A stretch of DNA of 64,000 nucleotides, from contig CANMTP010000004.1 of NCBI GenBank assembly GCA_947500845.1, positions 1 through 64,000 of the forward strand, in the 5' to 3' direction. A program made the translations under genes and the position numbers. This DNA is from an uncultured Aquimarina sp. Its GTDB lineage: Bacteria; Bacteroidota; Bacteroidia; Flavobacteriales; Flavobacteriaceae. Below, one piece after another: positions 34,563 through 42,917 of this stretch. The notes under the pieces are model-generated. The model searched no databases. It was not told where the DNA came from and was given only the letters and a program-made list of their open reading frames with translations. The number at the start of each line of letters is the position of its first letter. The first letter of the stretch is position 1.

Positions 34563-36337
34563 ATATTAATCTTAGCAAAATTGCTCATAACGTCAAGACG
34601 CTAAGTTCCCTTTTTCGATCAAAAGGTATAGACATTATTGCTGTTACCAAAGGAGTTTGTGCACATCCGCATATTGCCAATATTTTGGTAAAGAGTGGGG
34701 TTAAAATTCTTGCTGACTCAAGAATAGCAAACATAAAAAAAATGCGTAACGCTGGTGTTAAGGCAACATTCTTATTGATTAGGACACCTATGATCAGTCA
34801 GGCAGAATCTGTCGTGTTAGATACAGATATGAGCTTAAATTCAGAGTTGTCCGTTATAAAAAGACTTTCAAAATTTTCTATCCTACATAATAAGATCCAT
34901 AAAATCATACTTATGGTAGAGTTGGGAGATTTGCGCGAAGGCATAGTACCATCACAATTGGAAAATACTATCAAAAAGGTACTAACTCTAAAAGGTATTG
35001 AACTTAAAGGAATAGGTACAAATCTTGCTTGTTTTTCGGGAGTGAAGCCCACAGCAGAAAAGATGGACATACTCTCTGCTATTGCCATTAGTATTGAGAA
35101 AAAGTTTCATATTAAACTATCCATAATTTCAGGAGGAAATTCGGCTAATTATAATTGGTTCAAGACCACAAAAGATGTTGGCAGGATAAATAATTTGAGA
35201 TTAGGAGAATCTATATTTTTAGGTTACGAACCTTTAACAGGAAAACCAATTCCAAAACTGTACCAAGACGCTTTTATGCTGGTGGCTGAAGTTATAGAAT
35301 TGAAAAACAAATCATCAGTACCAAATGGCGAGATTGGCCTGGACGCCTTTGGTAACAAACCAAAATTTAAAGACCAGGGCATCATAAGAAGAGCTATTTT
35401 AGCCATGGGCGTTCAAGATGTAATGGTGACTGGATTAACTCCAAAATCAGATATTGAAATCTTGGGAGCAGGTGGTGATCATATTATAATTAATGCTAAA
35501 AAGGAGGACTTAAAAGTTGGCAGCGAGGTATCATTTACACTAAAGTATGGAGCATTAGTTACTGCTATGAATTCATCCTATATTTTCAAAAATATCATTA
35601 CCCCTATAAGCGCAAAAGAGTATTGCGCCATAGTAGAAGAAAAAGACAGGTTGCACAAAAAGAAAATAGCTATTGTTACTGTTAAGGAGGATCACTCACC
35701 ATTGATAAGTCTTCAGGATTCAGATTTCAATTTAATATTTGAAAAATCCATTCAAAAAAACTATCGCTATTTGGTAAGGAAAGGAGTGTTTGAAAAAATA
35801 GGTCGAATTAGTAAACTTCTTGATAATCAGGGCAAAAAACTAATTATCAGATCAGCATGGAGATCATTTGAGCATCAGCAAAAACTATGGGATCAAAAAG
35901 CCAGTTATATGAAGGAGAAACATCCCGAAAAAACCATAGAAGAAATTAATGAAATAGTATCAAAATTTATTGCCCCCAAAAAACAATCTACCCACTCTAC
36001 CGGAGGGGCAGTTGATGCTCTGATTTATGATTTACAAACGAAACGCGTGCTGGATTTTGGAACCAACGATGGATTACATATTGATTTGAACGAAAAATGT
36101 TACCCCAAACATCCAGACATTAGTGAAGAAGCAAAGAAAAATCGCAAACTTCTTATGAAACTTTTTGAAGATGAAGATTTTGTATGTGACCATAAAGAAT
36201 ATTGGCATTTTGATTATGGTAATATTGGTTGGGCGGTAGAAAAGAATAAGGAATATGCTTGCTATGGTGTTTTAGAAGAATCGTTTGTGCAATCAGCTGT
36301 TCTTAGCTATCCGGATAAAGTGTTCTTTTATCTTTAG
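34544..36337 (+). CDS. Fusion: ornithine/alanine-racemase-type PLP enzyme + VanX-like D,D-dipeptidase
   Basis: A 597-residue two-domain enzyme. Residues 1 to about 365 form an alanine-racemase-fold PLP domain of the ornithine racemase type: PLP lysine in AVTKGVC (Lys36), LADSRIANIKK, LMVELGDLREGI, GIGTNLACF, IISGGNSANY, NNLRLGESIFLGYE, GEIGLDAFGNKP and DHIIINAK. Residues ~375-597 form a VanX/DdpX (M15D) dipeptidase domain: IRSAWRSFEHQ, zinc motif STHSTGGAVD (His484, Asp491) and EYWHFDYG (Glu552, His555). The catalytic and zinc residues are all in place. The predicted logic is hydrolysis of a D,D-dipeptide and racemisation of the released D-amino acid. There is no signal peptide, so it acts in the cytoplasm. 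It overlaps the DUF1611 gene by 19 bp. Substrates are unproven. Confidence 0.9.
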   Translation: MPTPRIDINLSKIAHNVKTLSSLFRSKGIDIIAVTKGVCAHPHIANILVKSGVKILADSRIANIKKMRNAGVKATFLLIRTPMISQAESVVLDTDMSLNSELSVIKRLSKFSILHNKIHKIILMVELGDLREGIVPSQLENTIKKVLTLKGIELKGIGTNLACFSGVKPTAEKMDILSAIAISIEKKFHIKLSIISGGNSANYNWFKTTKDVGRINNLRLGESIFLGYEPLTGKPIPKLYQDAFMLVAEVIELKNKSSVPNGEIGLDAFGNKPKFKDQGIIRRAILAMGVQDVMVTGLTPKSDIEILGAGGDHIIINAKKEDLKVGSEVSFTLKYGALVTAMNSSYIFKNIITPISAKEYCAIVEEKDRLHKKKIAIVTVKEDHSPLISLQDSDFNLIFEKSIQKNYRYLVRKGVFEKIGRISKLLDNQGKKLIIRSAWRSFEHQQKLWDQKASYMKEKHPEKTIEEINEIVSKFIAPKKQSTHSTGGAVDALIYDLQTKRVLDFGTNDGLHIDLNEKCYPKHPDISEEAKKNRKLLMKLFEDEDFVCDHKEYWHFDYGNIGWAVEKNKEYACYGVLEESFVQSAVLSYPDKVFFYL

Positions 36338-36422
36338 AAATGTTGTATTTCTTAAAAAAGTCTTGTTTTATTGCACTTGAAAACTTCATCACAAAATTTT
36401 AATACATAAAACGAGTCTAACT

Positions 36423-36454
36423 AAAACATATTTCTTTTCTCATAAATATGTTTT
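36423..36454. terminator. Bidirectional terminator between convergent genes
   Basis: A perfect 11-bp inverted repeat, AAAACATATTT (36423-36433) and AAATATGTTTT (36444-36454), between the convergent dipeptidase-fusion gene and the GroES-like gene. The A and T tails suit termination from both sides. Confidence 0.6.
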
Positions 36455-36461
36455 AATATTC

Positions 36462-36770
36462 TTATATAAGCTCTAAAGTAGTGGGTTGAATAATGCCAAA
36501 GATGTCTGACTCTTTCATGATAAGCGCATGAATTCCTTCAATAGTAATTTCGGTTCCAGAATATTTTCCATATAATACCGTATCACCAACTTTTACAGTC
36601 ATGGGGTCATCCTTTTTGCCCTTCCCTATAGCCAGTATGATTCCTTTCTGAGGTTTTTCTTTAGCTGTATCCGGGATAATAATCCCTTCCCTTGATTTTT
36701 CCTCTGCTATAGCTACTTTTATAAATACCCAGTCGGATAGCGGTTGTATTTTATAATTACGCATGATCAT
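36462..36770 (-). CDS. GroES-like co-chaperonin protein
   Basis: A 102-residue protein of the Cpn10 family: IQPLSDWVFIKVA, the mobile-loop region KSREGIIIPDTAKEKPQKG, ILAIGKG, VKVGDTVLYGKYSG and HALIMKESDIFGII. The family partners GroEL in folding. No groEL lies nearby, and the sequence departs from housekeeping GroES (SDWVFIK instead of PLxDRVlVk). It is therefore probably a secondary, stress-associated paralogue. Two ATG codons (36770 and 36764) are possible starts; the second gives MRNYKIQPL. It lies 16 bp downstream of the CsbD-like gene on the same strand. Confidence 0.8.
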   Translation of the reverse strand: MIMRNYKIQPLSDWVFIKVAIAEEKSREGIIIPDTAKEKPQKGIILAIGKGKKDDPMTVKVGDTVLYGKYSGTEITIEGIHALIMKESDIFGIIQPTTLELI

Positions 36771-36786
36771 TTTGTTTAATTATAGT

Positions 36787-36981
36787 TCAATAGGTTTGGA
36801 GTTCAGCAAAAAGTAATTCTAGCTCTGCCCTGGTTTTCTTAAGTTTAGCGGCAAGACCATCAAGCATCATTTCTTTTTGCTCATCTTTAAAGTCAAAATC
36901 CTTGTCACTTAAAAAGGGAAATCTCCGTTTGAGCATTACCTTTTGCTCTCTCCAACTTCTTGTAATGTTTGTTTTAGCCAT
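36787..36981 (-). CDS. CsbD-like general stress protein
   Basis: A 64-residue protein with the CsbD-family pattern WREQKVMLKRRFPFLSDKDF, followed by a helical segment (MMLDGLAAKLKKTRAELELL). CsbD-type proteins are abundant under general stress in many bacteria; their molecular role is not known. It sits between a GT14 transferase (8 bp upstream) and the GroES-like gene, consistent with a stress operon. Confidence 0.75.
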   Translation of the reverse strand: MAKTNITRSWREQKVMLKRRFPFLSDKDFDFKDEQKEMMLDGLAAKLKKTRAELELLFAELQTY

Positions 36982-36989
36982 TTTATTAT

Positions 36990-38033
36990 TTATTTACTAC
37001 CATTTAGTAGTTGTTTATTTAGTTGAGCTGGTGGATTTACGATTTTTTCTGGATCTAATAAGATACCTTTTTTTGTATCCATACTAAGTGTTGGGATGAT
37101 GCTAAAATCAATACCATTAGAGCTATTTGTTACTTGATCTGTTGTCAAAGCTTGCTCTAAGGTATTTATTATAGATTTATCAACTCTTTCATCGAATTTT
37201 CGGGCAAATAAATTGTCTCCTTGCCTTAAAAAGTCAAAATCTGATCCTGTTAAAATTTTCGACTTCAGTTTTACACTTCCATCAGATATCCATATAACAG
37301 CTCTTTTATGATCGTTTACAATAATTTCTTTGAATGACGTATTCATAAGTACGGTCTGAAAAAATGATTTATCAGCATTTATTGTATTACGATAAAAATC
37401 TTCAAATTTTTTCACCTCAGGGCTATGGCTGATAAATTCGCAGCATGCTCTGGTCAAAATCATCCATTGTCCGCCGATATACCAGGTCACATTTTTCATA
37501 AAAGATCTTTTATAAGGTATGTCTGAAAAGCCAATATCTATCTCTTGAAAATAGTTTTCAATACGGCTCAACGTATCAGGGCGTACTCTACTTTGATTGA
37601 CTATTTCTATGAAGTTTTTCCCTTGATTCCTATGCAAAAAATCAAGAATAGAATCTTGAGATTTTAAAGGAAAATCCTGATCGCTTAGATTAATAAAAAA
37701 ATCCCATTTGAGACAACGGTTTAAGAGGTATTTCATCCCATTAAGTTGAGATTGTACCATACTATATCCTTCCTTCTCTATATTTTCACCTTTTGAAAAA
37801 TAAGCACTTGAGTAATCTTCTAAAAATGCTTTAATATCTTTTTTAAGGCCTATGTTAACCTCTTTATCTACATGGATTAAGTAGTGGTTTTCTGGATGGT
37901 AAATAGCTTTGAACAATCGTTTGAACTGTTTAGGAAAACGTTGAACCAATATGAAGTAGGCAATCTTCGGCTTCCTTTTTAGGATTTTAAAATGAAAGCT
38001 TTTATCTTTTGCTATGCCTAACCGTTGTGTCAT
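36990..38033 (-). CDS. GT14-family beta-1,6-N-acetylglucosaminyltransferase-like protein
   Basis: A 347-residue core-2/I-branching (GT14) glycosyltransferase. Motifs: IAYFILVQRFP, YLIHVDKE (metal-independent nucleotide-sugar site region), MVQSQLNGMKYLL, FFINLSDQDFPLKSQDSI, GGQWMILTRACCEFI and SFFQTVLMNT. Members transfer GlcNAc or xylose from UDP-sugars; bacterial substrates are mostly unknown. No signal peptide or transmembrane segment is seen, so it should be cytoplasmic or peripheral. It heads the GT14-CsbD-GroES run, a combination I have not seen explained. Confidence 0.8.
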   Translation of the reverse strand: MTQRLGIAKDKSFHFKILKRKPKIAYFILVQRFPKQFKRLFKAIYHPENHYLIHVDKEVNIGLKKDIKAFLEDYSSAYFSKGENIEKEGYSMVQSQLNGMKYLLNRCLKWDFFINLSDQDFPLKSQDSILDFLHRNQGKNFIEIVNQSRVRPDTLSRIENYFQEIDIGFSDIPYKRSFMKNVTWYIGGQWMILTRACCEFISHSPEVKKFEDFYRNTINADKSFFQTVLMNTSFKEIIVNDHKRAVIWISDGSVKLKSKILTGSDFDFLRQGDNLFARKFDERVDKSIINTLEQALTTDQVTNSSNGIDFSIIPTLSMDTKKGILLDPEKIVNPPAQLNKQLLNGSK

Positions 38034-38082
38034 TTAGTATATGTATTATTTAGTTCTTAACTTTTGTCGTGATAAGCAATCA

Positions 38083-38256
38083 TTATAAAAGCTCTCTTTC
38101 AAAAAATACAACTTCTTTTTTCTTTTGATCATCGGCAAATTTGCAATAGTATCTTTGAAGATACTATAATCGCACAATCAGTTTAACTTCAGGGTATGCT
38201 TTGGCATAAACAGTATCGCCGGGTTTGAATTTACTTTCTTGTACTACCCTATACAT
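38083..38256 (-). pseudogene. Paralogue of the 60-aa GDTV protein, interrupted by in-frame TAG
   Basis: A 57-codon frame from ATG (complement of 38254-38256) to TAA (38083-38085) encodes SKFKPGDTVYAKAYPEVKLI then VRL, a TAG at 38164-38166, and YLQRYYCKFADDQKKKEVV. It aligns without gaps to the intact protein at 33244-33426 across MIVRRYIDGIYYCGF, where the TAG takes the place of a Tyr. One base change separates TAG from TAT/TAC. It lies 13 bp upstream of nothing coding on its 5' side except the cupin gene end. Confidence 0.6.
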
Positions 38257-38268
38257 TATATTTAGATT

Positions 38269-38619
38269 CTATATACTTACATCTTCATAACCACTTTTAA
38301 TGATGATCGATATCATTTTAAATCGTTTATTTGCCTTTACTACATTTCTTGCATGAGCAGGGATTATGATTGCGTGACCAGTTTCAATGGTATTTGATTT
38401 TTCGTTAATGACAATCTCGGCTTCTCCGTCTATAATTTGAATAAGATTATCGAAAGGAGATGTTTTAGAAGTCAATGCTTCTCCACTATCAAATGATGAT
38501 ATAGCTACGATTCCTGTTTTTTTCTTTAGAATTGCTTTCATAACCACAGAGCCAGGTACATAATCAATAGTGTCAGCCAACTTATGATTAGTGGATTTTT
38601 CTAATTCATGATTTTTCAT
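38269..38619 (-). CDS. Cupin-domain protein
   Basis: A 116-residue single-domain cupin: beta-barrel phrases VVMKAILKKKTGIVAISSFDSGEALT, LIQIIDGEAEIVINEKS and HAIIIPAHARNVV. Metal-ligand positions are partly present (His in AHARN) but the usual first motif G(X)5HXH is not intact, so a binding rather than a catalytic role is more likely. It is probably the first gene of a minus-strand unit with the small interrupted frame just downstream. Confidence 0.75.
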   Translation of the reverse strand: MKNHELEKSTNHKLADTIDYVPGSVVMKAILKKKTGIVAISSFDSGEALTSKTSPFDNLIQIIDGEAEIVINEKSNTIETGHAIIIPAHARNVVKANKRFKMISIIIKSGYEDVSI

Positions 38620-38682
38620 GGATACTATAATAGAAGATTAATACTAAACTACAATACGATAGTCGCGATTTGCAATTAAAGT

Positions 38683-38799
38683 TTATTCCTCACTTCTTTT
38701 TTCCTTTCTTTTTGCTGCTTTTGCCGCCCTTTTTTCTTTTAAGTTTTTTGCAGGAGCTTTTTTACCCGACTTAGATTTACCTTCTTTTTCTTTTGACAT
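38683..38799 (-). CDS. Small Lys/Arg-rich basic protein (38 aa)
   Basis: ATG at the complement of 38797-38799 to TAA at 38683-38685. The peptide (MSKEKEGKSKSGKKAPAKNL, then KEKRAAKAAKRKEKRSEE) is over 40 percent Lys+Arg with an Ala-Lys helix-like tail, resembling small nucleic-acid-associated peptides found in flavobacterial stress loci. An upstream AAAACAGAAAATC leader gives no clear ribosome-binding site, as usual for this phylum. Function unknown. Confidence 0.55.
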   Translation of the reverse strand: MSKEKEGKSKSGKKAPAKNLKEKRAAKAAKRKEKRSEE

Positions 38800-38983
38800 G
38801 ATTTTCTGTTTTAATATTATTAATAACGCACCTCTTATGGGCGGTTTTAATATGTATACAAAAATCGGTTAATTAGTACCTTCATGTGTTACATTACATT
38901 GAACCTACGTTACATATATCACACTTTTCTGTAGTATTAAGTAATAATGGACATCGAACATACTATAATATGACATTACCCTA

Positions 38984-39550
38984 TTATAAATCTTCCAGAT
39001 TTTGTTTACGTTTTTCTTTCAGTTTTTTGTAGAACGTAGGAGTTAAGCCTGTAATTTTTTTGAATTGATTAGATAGATGTGCAACACTACTGTAGTGCAA
39101 TCTATAGGATATCTCGGTAAGATTTAGTTCATCATAAATAAGCAATTCTTTAGCCCTTTCAATTTTATGAATAATGATAAATTGCTGAATGGTAATTCCT
39201 TTCACTTCAGAAAAAATATTTGCTAGGTATGTATAGTTATAGCCAACCTTATTACTTATATAATCAGAATAATTGACTCTAGGTAATTCATCTGTGTAAT
39301 GAATCATTTCGATAATTACATTTCTGATTTTTTCAATTAGAATACTTTTTTTATTTTCCATCAATTCTAAGCCAGATTTACTTAAATTTTTCTTCAGTTG
39401 TATACGTTGGTCCTTAGTTATATCTTCCATGAGTTCAATAACACCTAATTCTAGAGCCACATAATGCAATCCAAGTTTTTTTAACTCTTCTTTGACCATA
39501 AGCTTGCATCGCAAACTGACCATGTATTTTATGAATAATTTTGTACTCAT
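38984..39550 (-). CDS. AraC-family regulator with short N-terminal domain
   Basis: A 188-residue protein. The C-terminal AraC double HTH spans about 95-180: NYTYLANIFSEVKGITIQQF, RAKELLIYDELNLTEISYRL and SSVAHLSNQFKKITGLTPTF. The N-terminal ~70 residues (KLGLHYVALELGVIELME) align with those of the regulator at 60340-60897, including the start (KLFIKYMVSLRC against KLYLKYDINVIF), which supports the start at 39550. This short type lacks a cupin effector domain. It may sense through partners; the targets are unknown but the surrounding genes are stress-related. Confidence 0.8.
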   Translation of the reverse strand: MSTKLFIKYMVSLRCKLMVKEELKKLGLHYVALELGVIELMEDITKDQRIQLKKNLSKSGLELMENKKSILIEKIRNVIIEMIHYTDELPRVNYSDYISNKVGYNYTYLANIFSEVKGITIQQFIIIHKIERAKELLIYDELNLTEISYRLHYSSVAHLSNQFKKITGLTPTFYKKLKEKRKQNLEDL

Positions 39551-39612
39551 GTTATATACGTTTAAATTTAAACGAGGTATTTGTTCGTATGTAGAGAATT
39601 AAGATTTTAAAC

Positions 39613-39960
39613 TCATTCCGGAAGATGTTGCCCGGGCACAAGCTTCTGTAAACGTAGTATGATGGATACTTCTCTGCTTCTTTTTTCCTCAACAACTGCA
39701 TCTTTACTAAATGAGATGATGAAATTTTCTCCAATATGATTATCACTATGCAATGGATATTTTTCTAGTATAACAGACAGAATTTCGTTGAAAATCAATA
39801 TTTTTTCAAATCCAGATGCAGTTTTACAACAAAACGAATAACCTTCCTCGACCCGTCCTTCATAAACCCCCTCTAGTTGTTGTATTTGGTTTATTCCTTG
39901 GGAAGGAGAAATCGCAAATAAAGTAAGCATTATTAGGAATAGTTTTATTCGTAATGTCAT
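39613..39960 (-). CDS. Secreted hypothetical protein
   Basis: A 115-residue protein with a signal peptide (hydrophobic residues 5-19, cleavage near SQG). The mature portion begins LEGVYEGRVEEGYSF and has a CC pair at about residues 44-45, then FEKILIFNEI and an Arg-rich end. No family recognised. It lies directly upstream of the AraC-type gene on the same strand; the 62-bp gap may hold that gene's promoter. Confidence 0.5.
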   Translation of the reverse strand: MTLRIKLFLIMLTLFAISPSQGINQIQQLEGVYEGRVEEGYSFCCKTASGFEKILIFNEILSVILEKYPLHSDNHIGENFIISFSKDAVVEEKRSREVSIILRLQKLVPGQHLPE

Positions 39961-40098
39961 TTTTTTTACCTTTATAAGGAGTTTTAATCTTAGGATATGT
40001 GTTTAAGTACCCTTGTGCAATTTCAATAGTTTAATTATGGTTGAACTTTAATTTCAGATAATCAAAATTTAAGTACACCATCATAGAAAATAAGACAT

Positions 40099-40127
40099 AA
40101 AAAGCCATCTATTTAAGATGGCTTTTT
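40099..40127. terminator. Terminator hairpin after cold-shock gene
   Basis: Perfect 12-bp stem AAAAAGCCATCT (40099-40110) and AGATGGCTTTTT (40116-40127) with a 5-nt loop, 26 bp past the cold-shock protein stop. A/T tails serve both strands. Confidence 0.8.
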
Positions 40128-40152
40128 AACATTTTTGGAGATACAAGACCTA

Positions 40153-40347
40153 TTATTTGACCAATTCAACATTGACCGCGTTCATTCCCTTTTGACCTCT
40201 TTCCATCATAAATTTTACGTTGTCATTCTCACGTATTTCATCTATAATACCGCTTTGGTGTACAAAGACATCTTCATCGGAATCCTTGAGATTAATAAAG
40301 CCAAATCCTTTGGCACTATTGAAAAATTTTACTGTTCCTTCTTTCAT
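40153..40347 (-). CDS. Cold-shock domain protein (CspA family)
   Basis: A 64-residue RNA-binding protein starting at the ATG complementary to 40345-40347 (MKEGTVKFFN). The longer frame adds 18 residues from the leader. RNP-1 appears as KGFGFI and RNP-2 as VFVHQS; the C-terminus is GMNAVNVELV. The family melts RNA secondary structure during cold shock or growth changes. The leader is long and may be regulatory, as for other csp genes. A strong terminator follows. Confidence 0.9.
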   Translation of the reverse strand: MKEGTVKFFNSAKGFGFINLKDSDEDVFVHQSGIIDEIRENDNVKFMMERGQKGMNAVNVELVK

Positions 40348-40421
40348 TACTTTGTATTTATTATTTATTATTCTATTTAATGCTTGTTTTATAATATTCA
40401 TTGTTCTTTACTTTAGTTGTC

Positions 40422-41561
40422 TTAAAAATTGGATCCCGATTGTATAGGAAGGGGCTGCATTTTTCCTAACTTTCGTAAAATCCTAATGTGATCCATTATG
40501 GCCGCAGCAAATGTCTTTTTTGTATGATATGGTATCCCATATTCCTTTGCTGTATCTGCAACAATACCAGATATCTTTTTATAATGAACATGACAAATAT
40601 TAGGCAGCAAGTGATGTTCTATTTGATAATTCAACCCTCCTATTAACCATGAAAAAAAACGGCTTTTGGGTGAAAAATTAGTAGTTGTGGCCAACTGGTG
40701 TGTAAAACCGTCACCTTCAACCACCCCATCTTTGTTCGGTAAGGGAAATTGAGTATTAGGCATAATATGTGCTACCTGAAATATGATACTGATAAGCAAA
40801 CCAGTTACAAAGTGCATACTAAGAAAGGCCAAGACGATCATCCAGGGAGCCAATGACACCATTAATAACGGTATGATTAAAGCATACGAATAATATAGCA
40901 GTTTCCAGCCGATTACCTTTATTATTTCGTTTCTAAATTCATTCTTTTTGTTCAAGAATCCCATCTTTTTGTAACGGGAAAGTCTAATAAAATCTTTGAC
41001 GGTAACCCATGATAATGTGGACAATCCATAAAAAAACCATACATACAGATGTTGAAACTGGTGTAGTTTATTTTTTTTTGCGTGGGGTGAGAAACGAAGA
41101 AAAAAAGGTGCATTTATATCATCATCCATACCTTCTACATTGGTATAGGTATGATGCAGTATATTATGTTGTATCTTCCATACTGTAGCATTAGCGCCGA
41201 TTAGATTCATCGTATAGCCCAGATATTTGTTCACTCTTTTGTTTTTGGAGTAAGAAACATGAATAGCATCGTGCATAATACCCATTCCTATCCCTGCCAT
41301 CCCTACTCCACTAATAATATAGAGAGTAAAAAGAAGCCATGGCGCAGAAACAACGCCAATATTAATTAACAATAGGGGTGCTAAGAATATGGTCAGCATT
41401 ACGATAGTTTTCGTGATCATGCTCTCGTTTGCATGCTTACTGATATTGTTTATTTTGAAATAATTATTCACCCTGTTTCTCAGTGTTTTTGAAAAATCAG
41501 AGTTTGTTCTTTTTGAAAATTTTAAATTTTTGATACTATCGACTTTTTGTTTTAAGCCCAT
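40422..41561 (-). CDS. Membrane fatty acid desaturase
   Basis: About 379 residues from the ATG at 41561 (MGLKQKVDSIKNLKFSKR); a TTG 21 bp upstream is less likely. The three histidine boxes that bind the di-iron centre are present: HDAIH, HNILHHTYTN and QIEHHLLP. Four or more transmembrane segments flank them, such as LTIFLAPLLLINIGV and APWLLFTLYIISGVG. The enzyme introduces double bonds into acyl chains at the inner membrane, adjusting fluidity. It lies directly upstream of the cold-shock protein gene on the same strand, which suits a cold or membrane-stress response. Confidence 0.9.
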   Translation of the reverse strand: MGLKQKVDSIKNLKFSKRTNSDFSKTLRNRVNNYFKINNISKHANESMITKTIVMLTIFLAPLLLINIGVVSAPWLLFTLYIISGVGMAGIGMGIMHDAIHVSYSKNKRVNKYLGYTMNLIGANATVWKIQHNILHHTYTNVEGMDDDINAPFFLRFSPHAKKNKLHQFQHLYVWFFYGLSTLSWVTVKDFIRLSRYKKMGFLNKKNEFRNEIIKVIGWKLLYYSYALIIPLLMVSLAPWMIVLAFLSMHFVTGLLISIIFQVAHIMPNTQFPLPNKDGVVEGDGFTHQLATTTNFSPKSRFFSWLIGGLNYQIEHHLLPNICHVHYKKISGIVADTAKEYGIPYHTKKTFAAAIMDHIRILRKLGKMQPLPIQSGSNF

Positions 41562-41948
41562 CCACGTATAATTCGGGGACAACGTATAAATATAAAGGAC
41601 TGAGAAACAAACAGAAATATCTAATTATGAAGACTTGCTCTACGTTGAAAACAGCGCCCAAACTGATGTTGCTATCCTTATATTTACCTTAAAAATGTTT
41701 TTTGCAATATTGCTGAGAAAAAAAGAGAGCAGAAAAAGAATATTGAATTTGAAAAAACAAAATTAAATTGAAGCTTTACGAATTTTAACATGGTAAAGAT
41801 ACCTTTAATTCGGGTATTACTTGCAAATCATATGTTAAATAGCGACAAACCACTATTCGTGATTTAAAACAAACGGATATACAGCCTCGAAGACTTCTTA
41901 TTTATAAAAGTTCATTGATCATTCTCGTCTATTTTTTAAGACGTTTTA

Positions 41949-42482
41949 TTAGTCATCGTTACCATCTGATATAGTTACTCCATCAGTGGTAAAAGCAAAT
42001 CCCTGTTGTCCTGAGATCCCAACCATCACTCCTTGAAAAATTGGCTTTACAGAATTATGTGCTCCCCAAGTAATTAAAAAATTCGCACCACTACCGCCTA
42101 GCGTATCTTTTTCCTCGATTACATATTCAATAGATTCTAATGGCTTTAAATATATAGGTCGTTTTATGTAACTGCGAACAAAATTTCCTTGTGTATCATA
42201 GTAATCTGCATTTTTGATAAACAAAGAGTCTTTAGCACTTGTGTTTCTAATACTAAGCGTAGCAGTAAGTAAAAACCGAAAGTCTTTTGTTTTGTTATAG
42301 ATGTCTGAATAAATTGGAACGTATACTTGCTCTTTTATTGAATAATTAAAATTTTCATTATTTTCGATGGTATTTTCTTTAAGAATACCTTGTTCTAATT
42401 GCTTATTAGGATTTTGCCTGGTACAACCGCATAAAACGATAAAAAAAAAGAATATAGTACAAAAGTTCTTATATGTATGCAT
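41949..42482 (-). CDS. DUF3124 lipoprotein
   Basis: A 177-residue lipoprotein (lipobox LCGC, Cys20) with a DUF3124 domain: VYVPIYSDIYNKT, TATLSIRNTSAKDSLFI, YYDTQGNFVRSYI, YLKPLESIEYVIEEKDTLGGSGANF and GVMVGISGQQGFAF. The family is periplasmic and uncharacterised. The C-terminus ends with a short Asp-rich tail. It is a stand-alone gene with about 360 bp to the desaturase start. Confidence 0.8.
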   Translation of the reverse strand: MHTYKNFCTIFFFFIVLCGCTRQNPNKQLEQGILKENTIENNENFNYSIKEQVYVPIYSDIYNKTKDFRFLLTATLSIRNTSAKDSLFIKNADYYDTQGNFVRSYIKRPIYLKPLESIEYVIEEKDTLGGSGANFLITWGAHNSVKPIFQGVMVGISGQQGFAFTTDGVTISDGNDD

Positions 42483-42917
42483 GATGAACTAAAATTATCT
42501 TTAATAAGGACTGAAGTTACATTTTTTTAAAGTAGATTAAGGATATTCATTCAAAATTTCTTTTTGAAATATTTACATAGCACAAATTAAGACATCGAGA
42601 AATAAACTATCGCAAAGGAAAAATCAAAAACCATAATTCTCTAAACCTTAAATAGAAATACTAGGCAGCTATTTTTTTGTTGAAGGAAAGAACATCAATA
42701 AACCAAAATTGAAATATTAGGGCTAAATCAGAGATATTCGCCTAGCTTATGAGACAGATTATTATGTACTTTAATCTTTTGTATAATATCTCATTTGAGA
42801 TACAATTAGCATCATATGCGTCAATGTCCTTTTTAAAATTTTAGTTACTTTCTTTTAAATATCAATTATTTGTTATTCATTAGAACAGAAATGAACACTT
42901 AGTATAAAAAAACAGAG
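42483..42917. other. Divergent intergenic region, nothing identified
   Basis: About 435 bp between the divergent DUF3124 and LapA-domain genes. It is very AT-rich and probably holds both promoters; no repeat, hairpin or small ORF with a counterpart elsewhere was seen. Confidence 0.4.

Noticed and set aside
36990..38033. GT14 transferase as part of a polysaccharide cluster
   Set aside because: No other glycosyltransferase, polymerase, flippase or sugar-nucleotide gene is nearby; neighbours are stress proteins.
39552..39746. 64-codon minus-strand frame overlapping the secreted hypothetical gene
   Set aside because: It lies out of frame over the 115-residue protein with a good signal peptide; only one of the two can be real and this one lacks protein-like features.
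40135..40447. Plus-strand frames over the cold-shock gene
   Set aside because: They are antisense to a clear CspA-family gene with intact RNP motifs.
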